Positions 54,748-63,247 of a stretch of DNA of 64,000 nucleotides are shown here, in pieces. The position numbers and the translations under genes are program-made. Each line of letters opens with the position of its first letter. Position 1 is the first letter of the stretch. A model generated the notes under the pieces. It searched no databases and was not told where the DNA came from. It saw only the letters and a list, made by a program, of their open reading frames with translations. The stretch is from Agrobacterium tumefaciens (GTDB lineage: Bacteria; Pseudomonadota; Alphaproteobacteria; Rhizobiales; Rhizobiaceae). Location: contig NZ_CP039903.1 in the NCBI RefSeq assembly GCF_005221385.1, forward strand, positions 1,798,001 to 1,862,000, in the 5' to 3' direction.

Positions 54748-55374
54748 ATGAAGGCGCTGCTGCTCATCGACATCCAGAACGGCTTCTGCCCGGGTGGCAA
54801 TCTGGCCGTTGCCGAAGGGGACAGGATCGTGCCCGCCGCCAATGCCCTGATTGACAATGGCGGTTATGATCTCATCGTCGCCTCACAGGACTGGCACCCG
54901 GAAAACCATGGTAGTTTCGCGTCCCAGCATCCGGGCAGGAAACCTTTCGACATGGGCGAGCTTTCCGGCAAACCACAGATGATGTGGCCGGACCATTGCG
55001 TGCAGGGCACGCAGGATGCGGAATTCCACCCCGATCTGAAGACGGAAGCGTTCGACTATATTCAGCAGAAGGGTGAAAACCCCGCCGTCGACAGCTATTC
55101 CGCCTTTCGCGACAACGACCAGTTGGCGACGACGGGACTTGCTGATTATCTGGCCCGTCAGGGCGTGACGCAGCTCGACATATGCGGCCTCGCCACCGAT
55201 TATTGCGTCAGTTTTTCGGTGCTCGATGCCATCGACATGTTGCCCGGCATCAAGGTCCGTTTCATCGAGGATGCAAGCCGCGGCATCGATCCGCAGGGCA
55301 TAAAGGCCGCGATTGCCGCCATGCGGGAAAAGGGCGCAGCAATCGTCAACAGCCGCGACATATTGCGCGACTGA
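54748..55374 (+). CDS. pncA: nicotinamidase
   Basis: 208-residue amidase converting nicotinamide to nicotinate in NAD salvage. The catalytic triad is Asp8 (LLLIDIQNGFCPGG), Lys108 and Cys153 (GLATDYCVSFSV); metal ligands are Asp48, His50 (SQDWHPENH) and His83 (WPDHCVQGT). ATG 54748 has GGGAGG 7 bp upstream. Normal length for the family. Convergent with the DUF2164 gene. Confidence 0.94.
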   Translation: MKALLLIDIQNGFCPGGNLAVAEGDRIVPAANALIDNGGYDLIVASQDWHPENHGSFASQHPGRKPFDMGELSGKPQMMWPDHCVQGTQDAEFHPDLKTEAFDYIQQKGENPAVDSYSAFRDNDQLATTGLADYLARQGVTQLDICGLATDYCVSFSVLDAIDMLPGIKVRFIEDASRGIDPQGIKAAIAAMREKGAAIVNSRDILRD

Positions 55375-55382
55375 CCGCCACT

Positions 55383-55619
55383 TTAACGCAGCCTCGGTTT
55401 TTCCAGCACGTCGATATCACCGGCCGCGTCCTCAAGACGCCGCAGAATTGCAGCATGTGCATCCTTTAGCCCCTGATTATAGAAAACATATCCGACCTCC
55501 TCGGCCAGAAACTCCACGAAGATTTCCGCCTCAAGAAGGCCCATCTCGGTTTCGGTCTCCCGGGCAAGGTAGTCCTTGATACGCGCGGCCAAGACCGCCT
55601 TTTCCTGCTTTTCGAGCAT
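55383..55619 (-). CDS. DUF2164 family protein
   Basis: 78-residue cytosolic protein: AARIKDYLARETETEMGLLEAEIFVEFLAEEVGYVFYNQGLKDAHAAI, the DUF2164 pattern (a helical protein with the GxLxAExxxxFxxEExGxxxYNQ motif). GGAAGA precedes ATG 55619. Function unknown. Its stop lies 8 bp from the pncA stop. Confidence 0.82.
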   Translation of the reverse strand: MLEKQEKAVLAARIKDYLARETETEMGLLEAEIFVEFLAEEVGYVFYNQGLKDAHAAILRRLEDAAGDIDVLEKPRLR

Positions 55620-55799
55620 TGATCTTCCATGATGTCACGGTGTGAGTGCGCCGACGAAACCCGATGCGATCTTTCATCCGGCGTTGCCTGTCGGCGTTAC
55701 CGTAACGGAAGCTTCAAGGGAATCAATCGATCCATTCATGCAATTCGTTTGCCAGCTGGCCGGGACGGCGATAGAGCGGCGGCAAGGAGTTTCCAGAGA

Positions 55800-56519
55800 A
55801 TGTTCAATAAAGATTTTCGCGAGGGACTGAGCACGGGTTTTCCGATCGCCCTTTCCGCCGCCCCCTTCGGCGCGCTGTTCGGCGCGGTTGCAGTCGATAA
55901 CGGCCTGAGCGTCACCGAAGCCACGATCATGAGCGGCACCGTCTATGCCGGCGCGAGCCAGCTTGTCGGCATCGAACTGTTTGGCCAGAAGGTCGCCCCT
56001 TGGCTGATCGTTCTTTCCGTCTTCGCCGTCAATTTCCGTCACATCCTTTATTCGGCGGCCATTGCCCGAATGATCTCCGGCTGGTCGCTTATGCAGAAAG
56101 CGGCCGGCTTCTTCGTTCTGGTCGATCCGCAATTCGCCGAATCGGTCCGAAAATATGAAAACACCGGCACGGTCGGTTTTTCCTGGTATATGGGCTTTGC
56201 TGCGCCGGTCTATGTGCTGTGGCTGGCCATGACCATTCTCGGCGCCTCGCTCGGCAACCTCATCGGCGATCCGAAGGCCATCGGCCTTGATGTGCTTTTG
56301 CCGATCTATTTCATGGGCATGGTCTTGAGCTTCCGCCAGCGGGAGAATTTTTACCCGGTGATGCTGGCAAGCGCGGTCGGCGCAACAGTCGCCTATCACT
56401 TCGTCGGCTCGCCCTGGCATGTCAGCCTCGGCGCGGTCGCCGGCATTCTCGTCGCCGTTCTTTATCCGCCCAAACCCAACGGCGAGGCCAATCCTGAAAA
56501 CGGGGTGGAAACGCCATGA
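55800..56519 (+). CDS. azlC: AzlC, branched-chain amino acid exporter subunit
   Basis: 239-residue inner-membrane protein. The AzlC N-terminal pattern FREGLSTGFPIALSAAPFGALFGAVAVDNGLSVTEATIMSGTVYAGASQLVGIEL is clear, with RHILYSAAIA and further helices. ATG 55800 has AAGGAG upstream; an upstream in-frame extension is non-coding. It overlaps azlD by 4 bp. The two-subunit exporter is known to export branched-chain amino acids and their analogues, which fits the ilv genes in this region, though the operons are 30 kb apart. Confidence 0.92.
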   Translation: MFNKDFREGLSTGFPIALSAAPFGALFGAVAVDNGLSVTEATIMSGTVYAGASQLVGIELFGQKVAPWLIVLSVFAVNFRHILYSAAIARMISGWSLMQKAAGFFVLVDPQFAESVRKYENTGTVGFSWYMGFAAPVYVLWLAMTILGASLGNLIGDPKAIGLDVLLPIYFMGMVLSFRQRENFYPVMLASAVGATVAYHFVGSPWHVSLGAVAGILVAVLYPPKPNGEANPENGVETP

Positions 56520-56830
56520 GCGACATGCTCCACACCGACACGATGATCCTGATCGCGCTCGCCGCCATCGCCACCTATCTCACCCGCATCGGCGGCTATG
56601 TGCTGATGACGCGAATGAAATCCATTCCGCCGCGCATGGAAGCCGGCCTGAACGCCGTGCCCGTTGCGGTTCTGACCACGCTTGTCGCACCCGCCTTCTT
56701 TGAAGGCGGATACGAAGTGAAGATCGGCATGGTGGCAGCCCTTCTGGTCTGCCTGCGGTTTCCCGGCCTGACGATGCTGGCAATCGGCTGGGCCGTCGTC
56801 ATCGCCATCAGGCATTTCGGGCTGCTTTAA
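56516..56830 (+). CDS. azlD: AzlD, branched-chain amino acid exporter small subunit
   Basis: 104-residue membrane protein, partner of AzlC: ILIALAAIATYLTRIGGYVLMTRMKSIPPRMEAGLNAVPVAVLTTLVAPAFFEGG and a hydrophobic C-terminus. Start overlaps azlC by 4 bp. Its TAA overlaps the TAA of the convergent aminopeptidase gene within the four bases TTAA (56827-56830). Confidence 0.9.
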   Translation: MSDMLHTDTMILIALAAIATYLTRIGGYVLMTRMKSIPPRMEAGLNAVPVAVLTTLVAPAFFEGGYEVKIGMVAALLVCLRFPGLTMLAIGWAVVIAIRHFGLL

Positions 56831-58668
56831 GCGACCCTTTCCAGTGGCTTGGTCGCGGCAACAAGCCAGGCTTTCACCTCTTCATCGGTGATCAGCGGAG
56901 AGAGCTTCTCCAGAACATTCGCGTGATAGGCGTTCAGCCAGTTGAGTTCCTCGTCGGTGAGGAGTGACACAACGACAAGCCGGTGGTCGATGGGGCACCA
57001 GGTCAACGTCTCGAAGAAGAACATTGGCTGGTCGCCGCCGGCCACTTCCTCCGCATCACGCACATAGATCAGGTTCTCGATACGGATGCCGAAAGCGCCG
57101 GGGCGGTAATAACCCGGCTCATTTGACAGGATCATGCCCGGCAGCAACTCCTGCGTCGAAAGCCTTGCGATACGCTGCGGCCCCTCATGCACCGAGAGAT
57201 AGGAGCCGACACCGTGGCCGGTGCCATGGGCATAATCCGCCCCGGCCTTCCACAGCGCGATGCGTGCCAGCGGATCAAGGTCGCAACCGCGCGTTCCCTT
57301 CGGAAACCGTGCGGTGCTGATACCGATCACCCCCTTCAGCACCAGCGTGAAGAAACGCCTCTGCTCTTCCGGCACCGTGCCGATTGCGACGGTGCGGGTG
57401 ATATCAGTGGTGCCGTTGACATATTGCGCACCGGAATCGACGAGGAACATCTCGCCATCGGCAAGTGGGCGGTCCGTGTCGGTGGTGACGCGGTAGTGGA
57501 TGATGGCAGCATGCTCGCCAGCGCCGGAAATCGTATCGAAAGACACATCCTTCAACGGGTTCTGCATCGCCTGCCCCACCCTGGCCCGCGTTGCCTCCAG
57601 CGCCTTGACCGCCGCGATTTCGGTGACGCTGCCCGGCTGCTGGCGATCCAGCCAGCTCAGATATTCGACCATGGCCGCGCCATCCTGCACGTGTGCTGCG
57701 GCTGAACCGGCAAGCTCCGCCTTGTTCTTGCAGGCGCGCGGGAGGCGGACGGGATCGGCCGCTTCGACCAATGTGCCGCCCGCCGCCGTGATTGCTCCCG
57801 TCAGGGCCACCGGCGCCAGATCGGCATCGACCATAACCCGGCCCTTGGCACTGGCAATCGCATGCAGGCGGTCGGCAATCTTCGATGGCGGCAACTGCGT
57901 CGCCATTTGCGCCAGATAGGCCTCGGCCTCGATGCCGGTCTTGCGCTTGTCGAGAAAAATATCCGTCCTGCCATCGGCATAGATGATGGCACGGGCGAGC
58001 GGATGCGGGGTATGCGGCACGTCATTGCCGCGAATATTGAAAATCCATGCGATGGAGGACGGATCGGTAACCAGCAGGGCATCAGCCTGCCTGGCCGAAA
58101 CCGTCTCCGCCAGCAGCGCGATCTTTTCTTTCGCCAACTTGCCCGTAAAGGCTTCCGGCTGGATAACAACGGGCTCCAGCGGCTCGGACGGGCGGTCCTG
58201 CCACAGGGCGTCAAGCGGATTGCGCTCCAGCAGCACGACGGAACCGCCCTTGGCCGCAAGCACCTTTTCGAGCCGCTTCAATTCAGCGCCGGTATGCAGC
58301 CACGGATCGATCCCCAGTCGAAAGCCCTGCGCCGCATGTTCGGATAGCCAGACGGAAGGCGGCGCCCCGACCAGATCACCGCCCGTGAATACGGATTGGT
58401 CGACCTGCGACTTGAGCTGTGTCGTATACCGGCCATCGACGAAAACCACGGCCTCGCCGCGTGTCACCAGCGCGATGCCGGCCGAACCGGTGAACCCCGT
58501 CAGCCAGGACAGGCGCTCGGCGCATTCAGGCACATATTCCCCCTGATATTCATCGGCGCGCGGCACCAGGAAACCGTCGATACCGAGGGCGTCGAAACCG
58601 GCGCGCAGCGCCTCGACGCGGGCCTTGCCGAATTGCGGCGCGGATTTGTTTTCGAAGGTCTGGAACAT
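56827..58668 (-). CDS. Xaa-Pro aminopeptidase (aminopeptidase P, long form)
   Basis: 613-residue M24B metallopeptidase that removes an N-terminal residue next to proline. Two creatinase-type N-terminal domains precede the pita-bread catalytic domain, where all five metal ligands are visible: Asp and Asp in FLVDSGAQYVNGTTDITRT, His in YAHGTGHGVGSYLSVHEGP, Glu in ILSNEPGYY and Glu in GIRIENLIYV. The C-terminal region (FETLTWCPIDHRLV) is that of the three-domain eukaryotic-like form. Start ATG 58668 is preferred; ATG 58707 is possible. Confidence 0.92.
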   Translation of the reverse strand: MFQTFENKSAPQFGKARVEALRAGFDALGIDGFLVPRADEYQGEYVPECAERLSWLTGFTGSAGIALVTRGEAVVFVDGRYTTQLKSQVDQSVFTGGDLVGAPPSVWLSEHAAQGFRLGIDPWLHTGAELKRLEKVLAAKGGSVVLLERNPLDALWQDRPSEPLEPVVIQPEAFTGKLAKEKIALLAETVSARQADALLVTDPSSIAWIFNIRGNDVPHTPHPLARAIIYADGRTDIFLDKRKTGIEAEAYLAQMATQLPPSKIADRLHAIASAKGRVMVDADLAPVALTGAITAAGGTLVEAADPVRLPRACKNKAELAGSAAAHVQDGAAMVEYLSWLDRQQPGSVTEIAAVKALEATRARVGQAMQNPLKDVSFDTISGAGEHAAIIHYRVTTDTDRPLADGEMFLVDSGAQYVNGTTDITRTVAIGTVPEEQRRFFTLVLKGVIGISTARFPKGTRGCDLDPLARIALWKAGADYAHGTGHGVGSYLSVHEGPQRIARLSTQELLPGMILSNEPGYYRPGAFGIRIENLIYVRDAEEVAGGDQPMFFFETLTWCPIDHRLVVVSLLTDEELNWLNAYHANVLEKLSPLITDEEVKAWLVAATKPLERVA

Positions 58669-58839
58669 GGGCGTCTTTCGGGAACTGTCATGAGGAAAGC
58701 TGTTCATTCACGCCGTCAAATCATTGGCGCACAACGACAATGCCACGTGGGCAAACCCGGTTTCAAGCCATATATGACAGAACCGATTGCGGTGATAAAT
58801 TATGCATATTTTGCGAAATAAGTAATATTAGAAAACAAG

Positions 58840-58862
58840 TGATATGCATTCTGCGCATATCA
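58840..58862. promoter_or_regulatory. inverted repeat upstream of the DUF1127 gene
   Basis: TGATATGC-ATTCTGC-GCATATCA, perfect 8-bp arms, in a 293-bp AT-rich region (58669-58961) between the divergent aminopeptidase and DUF1127 genes. A further TATGCATA palindrome is at 58801-58808. These look like binding sites of one regulator, identity unknown. Confidence 0.5.
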
Positions 58863-58961
58863 ACATTGATACATCCCATCTAACCAAACAAAATCACATC
58901 GCTTATATCTGGATCAACACAGCGAGAGAGACACTCTCCTGGCAACCAAGGATTTGAAGCA

Positions 58962-59135
58962 ATGGCAAAATCTTTCCTCCGCACCGCCTTCGATCGCGTC
59001 GTTGAAGCACGCGAGCGTCAGGTCAGCCGCCATGTCAACGCAGCACTTTTGAACCTTGACGACAAGTCGCTCGAAGCGCTGGGCATGAACCGCGCCGACC
59101 TGCGTCGCAAGGCAAAGTCCAGCTACGTATTCTGA
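58962..59135 (+). CDS. DUF1127 family small protein
   Basis: 57-residue basic protein beginning MAKSFLRTAFDRVVEARERQ; residues 27-50 (AALLNLDDKSLEALGMNRADLRRK) match the DUF1127 core, and it ends SSYVF. AGGA lies 12 bp before ATG 58962. A strong terminator follows, so it is a self-contained small gene. Some DUF1127 proteins in Agrobacterium act in phosphate and carbon metabolism through RNA turnover; whether this copy does is unknown. Confidence 0.82.
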   Translation: MAKSFLRTAFDRVVEARERQVSRHVNAALLNLDDKSLEALGMNRADLRRKAKSSYVF

Positions 59136-59229
59136 TAACGTCAGGCGCGGCGATCCTCCCTCCACCGCGTCTCACCAGGAATACGTCGACCCGCTTGAGC
59201 AAGCTCCTCCCATATGCTCGCGGGTTCCA

Positions 59230-59258
59230 GGCGGCGCGAAAGCGCCGCCTTTTCTTTT
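59230..59258 (+). terminator. rho-independent terminator of the DUF1127 gene
   Basis: GGCGGCGC-GAAA-GCGCCGCC followed by TTTTCTTTT, a perfect 8-bp stem with a GNRA loop, 94 bp after the DUF1127 stop. Confidence 0.92.
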
Positions 59259-59283
59259 GCCCGAAAGCGATGTCGAAAGAGCG

Positions 59284-60162
59284 TCAGTCTTTGCGCAGAT
59301 GCAGCGTCACCCAGCCGTTGCGCCAGATGGTGCGGATATGGGAAAGCCGCGCGCCATTATAAGCGGCGAGAACCTTCCAGCGCTGTGAAGCGAGAATACC
59401 CGACAGGATGACGGTGCCGCCGGGCGCCAGATGCGTGACAAGCTGCGGCGCCATCTTGATCAGCGGCCGCGCCAGAATATTGGCGATGATGAGATCGAAA
59501 GGGCCATGCTTGCGGAAGGCATCGGAGTGAAAGCCCGGTGCGGTTTCCAGCGCCAGCCCGGAAACGATGCCATTCAGCCGCACATTTTCCTTGGCCACCT
59601 TGACGGCAATGGGGTCGATATCCGTCGCAAGCACGGGAATATGGCGCATCTTGCGTACGGCAATCGCCAGAACACCGCTACCGGTGCCGAGATCGAGCGC
59701 GTTTCGCACCGTCCGGGCGCGCAGAACATCCTCGATCATTTCAAGGCAACCCGCCGTCGTGCCGTGATGGCCTGTGCCGAAAGCCTGCCCCGCCTCGATC
59801 TCGATAGCCAGATCGTGCGGCTGCACCTTGTCGCGATCATGCGCGCCATGCACGATGAAGCGCCCTGCCCTGACCGGCTTCAGCCCCTCTAGCGACTTGG
59901 CGATCCAGTCGACATCGGGAACGATCTCTTTTTCAATGACGAGACCGGGAAATGCTGGCGCAAGCAAAGCGCTGACGCGCTCGCGGAACTCATCCTCCTG
60001 CTCGGCCATCAAATAGACGGAGGCTTCCCAGATGTCGCGCTTCTCATCCACCTCGGTCGTGGCGATCGCAACATCCTCCTCGCCGAAATAATCCGACATG
60101 AGATCGAGGATTTCGCCGGCCTTGATTTCGGTCGTGGTGACGTAAAGTCGGATTTCGCTCAC
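59284..60162 (-). CDS. prmA: ribosomal protein L11 methyltransferase
   Basis: 292-residue SAM-dependent enzyme that trimethylates L11. N-terminal substrate-binding domain MSEIRLYVTTTEIKAGEILDLMSDYF, then the methyltransferase domain with EAGQAFGTGHHGTTAGCLEMIED and LDLGTGSGVLAIAVRKM (SAM loop), and ANILARPLIKMAPQLVTHLAPGGTVILSGIL. The start is GTG 60162 (MSEIRL), the conserved N-terminus; an in-frame TTG further upstream is rejected. Confidence 0.94.
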   Translation of the reverse strand: MSEIRLYVTTTEIKAGEILDLMSDYFGEEDVAIATTEVDEKRDIWEASVYLMAEQEDEFRERVSALLAPAFPGLVIEKEIVPDVDWIAKSLEGLKPVRAGRFIVHGAHDRDKVQPHDLAIEIEAGQAFGTGHHGTTAGCLEMIEDVLRARTVRNALDLGTGSGVLAIAVRKMRHIPVLATDIDPIAVKVAKENVRLNGIVSGLALETAPGFHSDAFRKHGPFDLIIANILARPLIKMAPQLVTHLAPGGTVILSGILASQRWKVLAAYNGARLSHIRTIWRNGWVTLHLRKD

Positions 60163-60255
60163 GGCAGGCTGCTTTCTCTGGCTGAGGTTGTTGTCTTGCC
60201 TTTGCCACAAAAGCTGCGCCAGTCCAATAAGCCTGGCGCAATTATGCCGGCTCTA

Positions 60256-60855
60256 TCAGCCCTTCAGAAGATTCTGGAGCTTCTGCTCGGCAACTTCAGG
60301 GTTTTCGCCATAAGCAATGGTGCCTGAAAAACGGCCCTTGGCATCGAGCAGGATGACGGACGCGGTATGATCCATGGTGTAATCGCCATTCGGATCCTTC
60401 TCGTCCACCGGCACCTTCTTGGCATAGATGCGATAGCCTTTCAGCGTCTCGGCAATCTTGTCGGCCGGACCGGTAATGCCGGTAATCCGCTTCGAAACGT
60501 TGGAAACATATTGCTGCATGATCTCGGGCGTATCACGTTCGGGATCGACGGAGACGAAATAGGCCTGCATCTTGTCGCCGGCAGGATCCACCTTTTCCAT
60601 CCAGCCGTTTAGCTCGAACAGTGTCGTCGGGCAGACTTCCGGGCAATGGGTGAAACCGAAGAACAAGGCCGTCGGCTTGCCCTGAAACGCCTTTTCGGTG
60701 ATCGGCTGACCGTCCTGCGCGGTGAGCGCGAAAGGCACGCCATAGGCCGTTTCAACCATCTCCTCACGGGTCTTCGTCATTTCGATCGTCAGCCAGCTGA
60801 CGACACCGGCGAGAACGACCACCACGGCCCACAATACGATGCGAATATTTCTCAT
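60256..60855 (-). CDS. SCO1/SenC family copper-handling protein
   Basis: 199-residue membrane-anchored thioredoxin-fold protein. N-terminal helix at residues about 6-23 faces the domain to the periplasm; the copper ligands Cys71 and Cys75 (FTHCPEVCPTTLFEL) and His163 (TMDHTASVILLD) are all present. Family members load copper into the CuA site of cytochrome c oxidase. Monocistronic; no cox gene is adjacent. Confidence 0.92.
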   Translation of the reverse strand: MRNIRIVLWAVVVVLAGVVSWLTIEMTKTREEMVETAYGVPFALTAQDGQPITEKAFQGKPTALFFGFTHCPEVCPTTLFELNGWMEKVDPAGDKMQAYFVSVDPERDTPEIMQQYVSNVSKRITGITGPADKIAETLKGYRIYAKKVPVDEKDPNGDYTMDHTASVILLDAKGRFSGTIAYGENPEVAEQKLQNLLKG

Positions 60856-60996
60856 TGTCCAATCCTACCCCGAAAGCCTGCAGCATATAGCAAGCCCTGG
60901 CAGACTGATAACGAACGGCGACTGCGACCGCAAATCAACTGGACGTATTTGCGGGAACCGCGCTGATTTGTCACAAAGCCGCAACTGCCGGGCGGC

Positions 60997-61155
60997 TTAC
61001 AGACACCAGGCGATACCGCTCTGCACGGTGGAAAGGAAGATATCCGTGCTGTGTCGCACCCAGCCGTCGAAGGCAAGAAGCACGATGGCCAGCGAAGCGA
61101 CGACCGCAAGACTTGCCAGAATAAACTTCAGCGGGTTGGAAACGAGTGCGTTCAT
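60997..61155 (-). CDS. small single-pass membrane protein, unknown
   Basis: 52 residues, MNALVSNPLKFILASLAVVA...: one strong hydrophobic helix (residues about 10-29), then a short periplasmic-type tail ending SGIAWCL. ATG 61155; the ribosome site is weak (AAAGG 13 bp upstream). It lies 141 bp upstream of the SCO gene on the same strand, so it may belong to the same transcript. No family recognised. Confidence 0.5.
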   Translation of the reverse strand: MNALVSNPLKFILASLAVVASLAIVLLAFDGWVRHSTDIFLSTVQSGIAWCL

Positions 61156-61381
61156 AGAGCCATCATAACCTTTTTACACCGACGCGAAAACCGCCAAAAT
61201 ACTGGGTTTTGCGGGGGAGAGAGCGGCAATTGTTAGGGAAAGTTTAAAATCTTGCTGTGCATTATGACCATAGCGGTTTTTAAAGCCTCGACATGATGTC
61301 TCCCGGTCCATTCCCCGGCCACCGCATAAAGCTCAATCCTGCGTGGGCCTGTTAGAGAGCCATCAGAGGAAACCTGCCGTC

Positions 61382-61849
61382 ATGTCCAACGCCATCAAGC
61401 AATCCGGCGCATATCTCGAAATCGTTTCCTTCCATCTGGGCGATCAGGAATTCTGCATCGACATCATGGCGATCCGCGAAATCCGCGGCTGGGCGCCGGT
61501 TACCCCGATGCCGCACACGCCGCCCTATGTTCTCGGTCTCATCAACCTGCGCGGCGCCGTCATTCCCGTCATCGACATGGCCGGCCGCCTCGGCATGAAG
61601 ATGACCGAACCCTCCGAACGCTCCGCCATCATCGTCACCGATATCGGCGGCAAGCTGGTCGGCCTCCTGGTGGAACAGGTCTCCGACATGATGACCATCC
61701 GTTCCGAAGACCTGCAGCCCGCGCCGGATATCATTCCGGAAGAACAGCGCAGCTTCTGCCGCGGCATCGTGGCGCTGGAAAAGAGCATGGTCTGCTTCCT
61801 CAACCTCGACACCGTCATTGCGGACGAGTTGGCGCGCGAGGCGGCCTAA
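61382..61849 (+). CDS. cheW: chemotaxis coupling protein CheW
   Basis: 155-residue scaffold linking receptors to the CheA kinase. The two-subdomain SH3-like fold is evident: YLEIVSFHLGDQEFCIDIMAIREIRGWAPVTPMPHTPPYVLGLINLRGAVIPVIDMAGRLG, then IGGKLVGLLVEQVSDMMTI. ATG 61382 has GAGGAAA about 10 bp upstream. It is an isolated copy without cheA or cheY neighbours, so it is probably an extra or main CheW separate from the che operon. Confidence 0.93.
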   Translation: MSNAIKQSGAYLEIVSFHLGDQEFCIDIMAIREIRGWAPVTPMPHTPPYVLGLINLRGAVIPVIDMAGRLGMKMTEPSERSAIIVTDIGGKLVGLLVEQVSDMMTIRSEDLQPAPDIIPEEQRSFCRGIVALEKSMVCFLNLDTVIADELAREAA

Positions 61850-61927
61850 TCGGGCCGGGCTACCGTTTACGTCAGCGCCGTATAAGCGGCGGGATGTTCA
61901 ATTTGGCAGTCCCGTTTCAGTAAAGCT

Positions 61928-62042
61928 CCGTCACCCCGGACTTGATCCGGGGTCCAGTGCGATCAAGTCCTTGATCGCGTAAGACTCTCGCACGGCGCAG
62001 ACGCGCCGTGACTGGATGCCGGATCAAGTCCGGCATGACAGT
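61928..62042. repeat. palindromic alphaproteobacterial repeat, copy 2
   Basis: About 115 bp from CCGTCACCCCGGACTTGATC to CCGGATCAAGTCCGGCATGACAG, the second copy of the element at 9888-10000 and in the same orientation. The outer arms of this copy are more complete; the core carries GATCAAGTCCTTGATC and CGGCGCAGACGCGCCG hairpins. It lies between the convergent cheW and creA genes. Confidence 0.87.
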
Positions 62043-62057
62043 TGAGGGTCGGCAACC

Positions 62058-62549
62058 TCACGGCTTGCCTTTTTCCCACGTCACCTGCTGATTATAGAGC
62101 GGCACCGTGGAAATCGCCATCTTGGCCGAACCGTCGGTCAGTTCCCGCGCATGTATCAGATAGATCAGCGTGTCATTGGCCTTGTCATAGACGCGGCTGA
62201 CGACGAGCTTCTTCCAGACCAGCGACATGCCCTGCCGGAACACCTCTTCCCCGCCCTTGGAGAGATCGATATCGCCGATCTCCACCGGCCCCGTCTGGCT
62301 GCAGGAAATGGCATTGTTGGAAGGGTCTTCGAACCAGTTGCCGTTCTTCAACCGATCAATGACACCACGCTCGAAATAGGTCACATGGCAGGTCACGCCC
62401 TTGATCTTCGGATCGGCGATCGCCTCGATGACGATATCGTTGCCGATCCAGTCGACCCCGACCTCACCCACGACCTGCGAATGCGCCGCTGTCACCGGAA
62501 GCAATGCCAGAAAGCCCGCAAACAACCCCGACAGAGTTTTCATCGTCAT
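62058..62549 (-). CDS. creA: CreA family periplasmic protein
   Basis: 163-residue protein with a signal peptide (TMKTLSGLFAGFLALLPVTAAHSQ, cleavage near residue 24) and the CreA signature: VGEVGVDWIGNDIVIEAIADPKIKGVTCHVTYFERG, SNNAISCSQTGPV and LIHARELTDGSAKMAISTVPLY. Two cysteines may pair. ATG 62549 has GGAG 8 bp upstream and is preferred over ATG 62543. Biochemical role unknown. Confidence 0.9.
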   Translation of the reverse strand: MTMKTLSGLFAGFLALLPVTAAHSQVVGEVGVDWIGNDIVIEAIADPKIKGVTCHVTYFERGVIDRLKNGNWFEDPSNNAISCSQTGPVEIGDIDLSKGGEEVFRQGMSLVWKKLVVSRVYDKANDTLIYLIHARELTDGSAKMAISTVPLYNQQVTWEKGKP

Positions 62550-62595
62550 CGCATTTTCTCCGTTACGCTGCTTCAAACATAGGTGGGCGACACCA

Positions 62596-63225
62596 TTAAG
62601 CAACCCGGGCGACAGCGCGTTTTTTCATGCTGCAAGGCTGGTAGCCGGTGGATGTGAGGCGGCCGGCGACCATGCCGATCTTTTCCGGCAGATCGCGGAT
62701 ATGGGCGACACGCAAGGCCTTCGCCGCCGCAATCGATGCGGCAGCACAGACAACCGCGTCTTCGGCGGCATTGTGGTGCACGAAACGCAGCTGGAGATGA
62801 TGGGCAATCACATTCAGCTTGTGCGATTCCAGATGTGGCCAGACATGCCGCGCAATCTTGACGCTGCACAGGTAGGAAAGGTCCGGATAGGACTGCCGAT
62901 ATTTGTCAAAGGAGGCCCGCATGACGCTGAAATCGAACGCGGCATTGTGGGCGATCATGGTGGCGCCATGGAAGTCGTCGATGAACTCTTCCATCACTTC
63001 AGGAAATTCCGGCGCGTCCTCGACATCATCAGGGCGAATTCCGTGCACGGCAATGTTGAAGGACGAAAACCGCATGTCCTTCGGGCGAATAAGACGTTCC
63101 TCGACACGAACGATATTACCGTCTTCTATCCATGCAAGCCCGACGGAGCAGGCACTGCCCCGCTCCTCATTGGCGGTCTCGAAATCGATGGCGATGGTTT
63201 TCAAGAGTGATTCCCGTTGTTTCAT
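62596..63225 (-). CDS. DnaQ-like 3'-5' exonuclease (DEDDh)
   Basis: 209-residue exonuclease of the DnaQ/RNase T superfamily. Exo I is KTIAIDFETAN (Asp14, Glu16), Exo II is MIAHNAAFDFSVMRASF, and Exo III is RFVHHNAAEDAVVCAAA (His-x4-Asp). A short basic tail follows. It is not the replicative epsilon subunit, which is longer at the C-terminus; it is probably an auxiliary repair or RNA-processing nuclease. Starts MKQRESLL at ATG 63225. Confidence 0.88.
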   Translation of the reverse strand: MKQRESLLKTIAIDFETANEERGSACSVGLAWIEDGNIVRVEERLIRPKDMRFSSFNIAVHGIRPDDVEDAPEFPEVMEEFIDDFHGATMIAHNAAFDFSVMRASFDKYRQSYPDLSYLCSVKIARHVWPHLESHKLNVIAHHLQLRFVHHNAAEDAVVCAAASIAAAKALRVAHIRDLPEKIGMVAGRLTSTGYQPCSMKKRAVARVA

Positions 63226-63247
63226 TCCGGCATAGACCGGATTGGCA

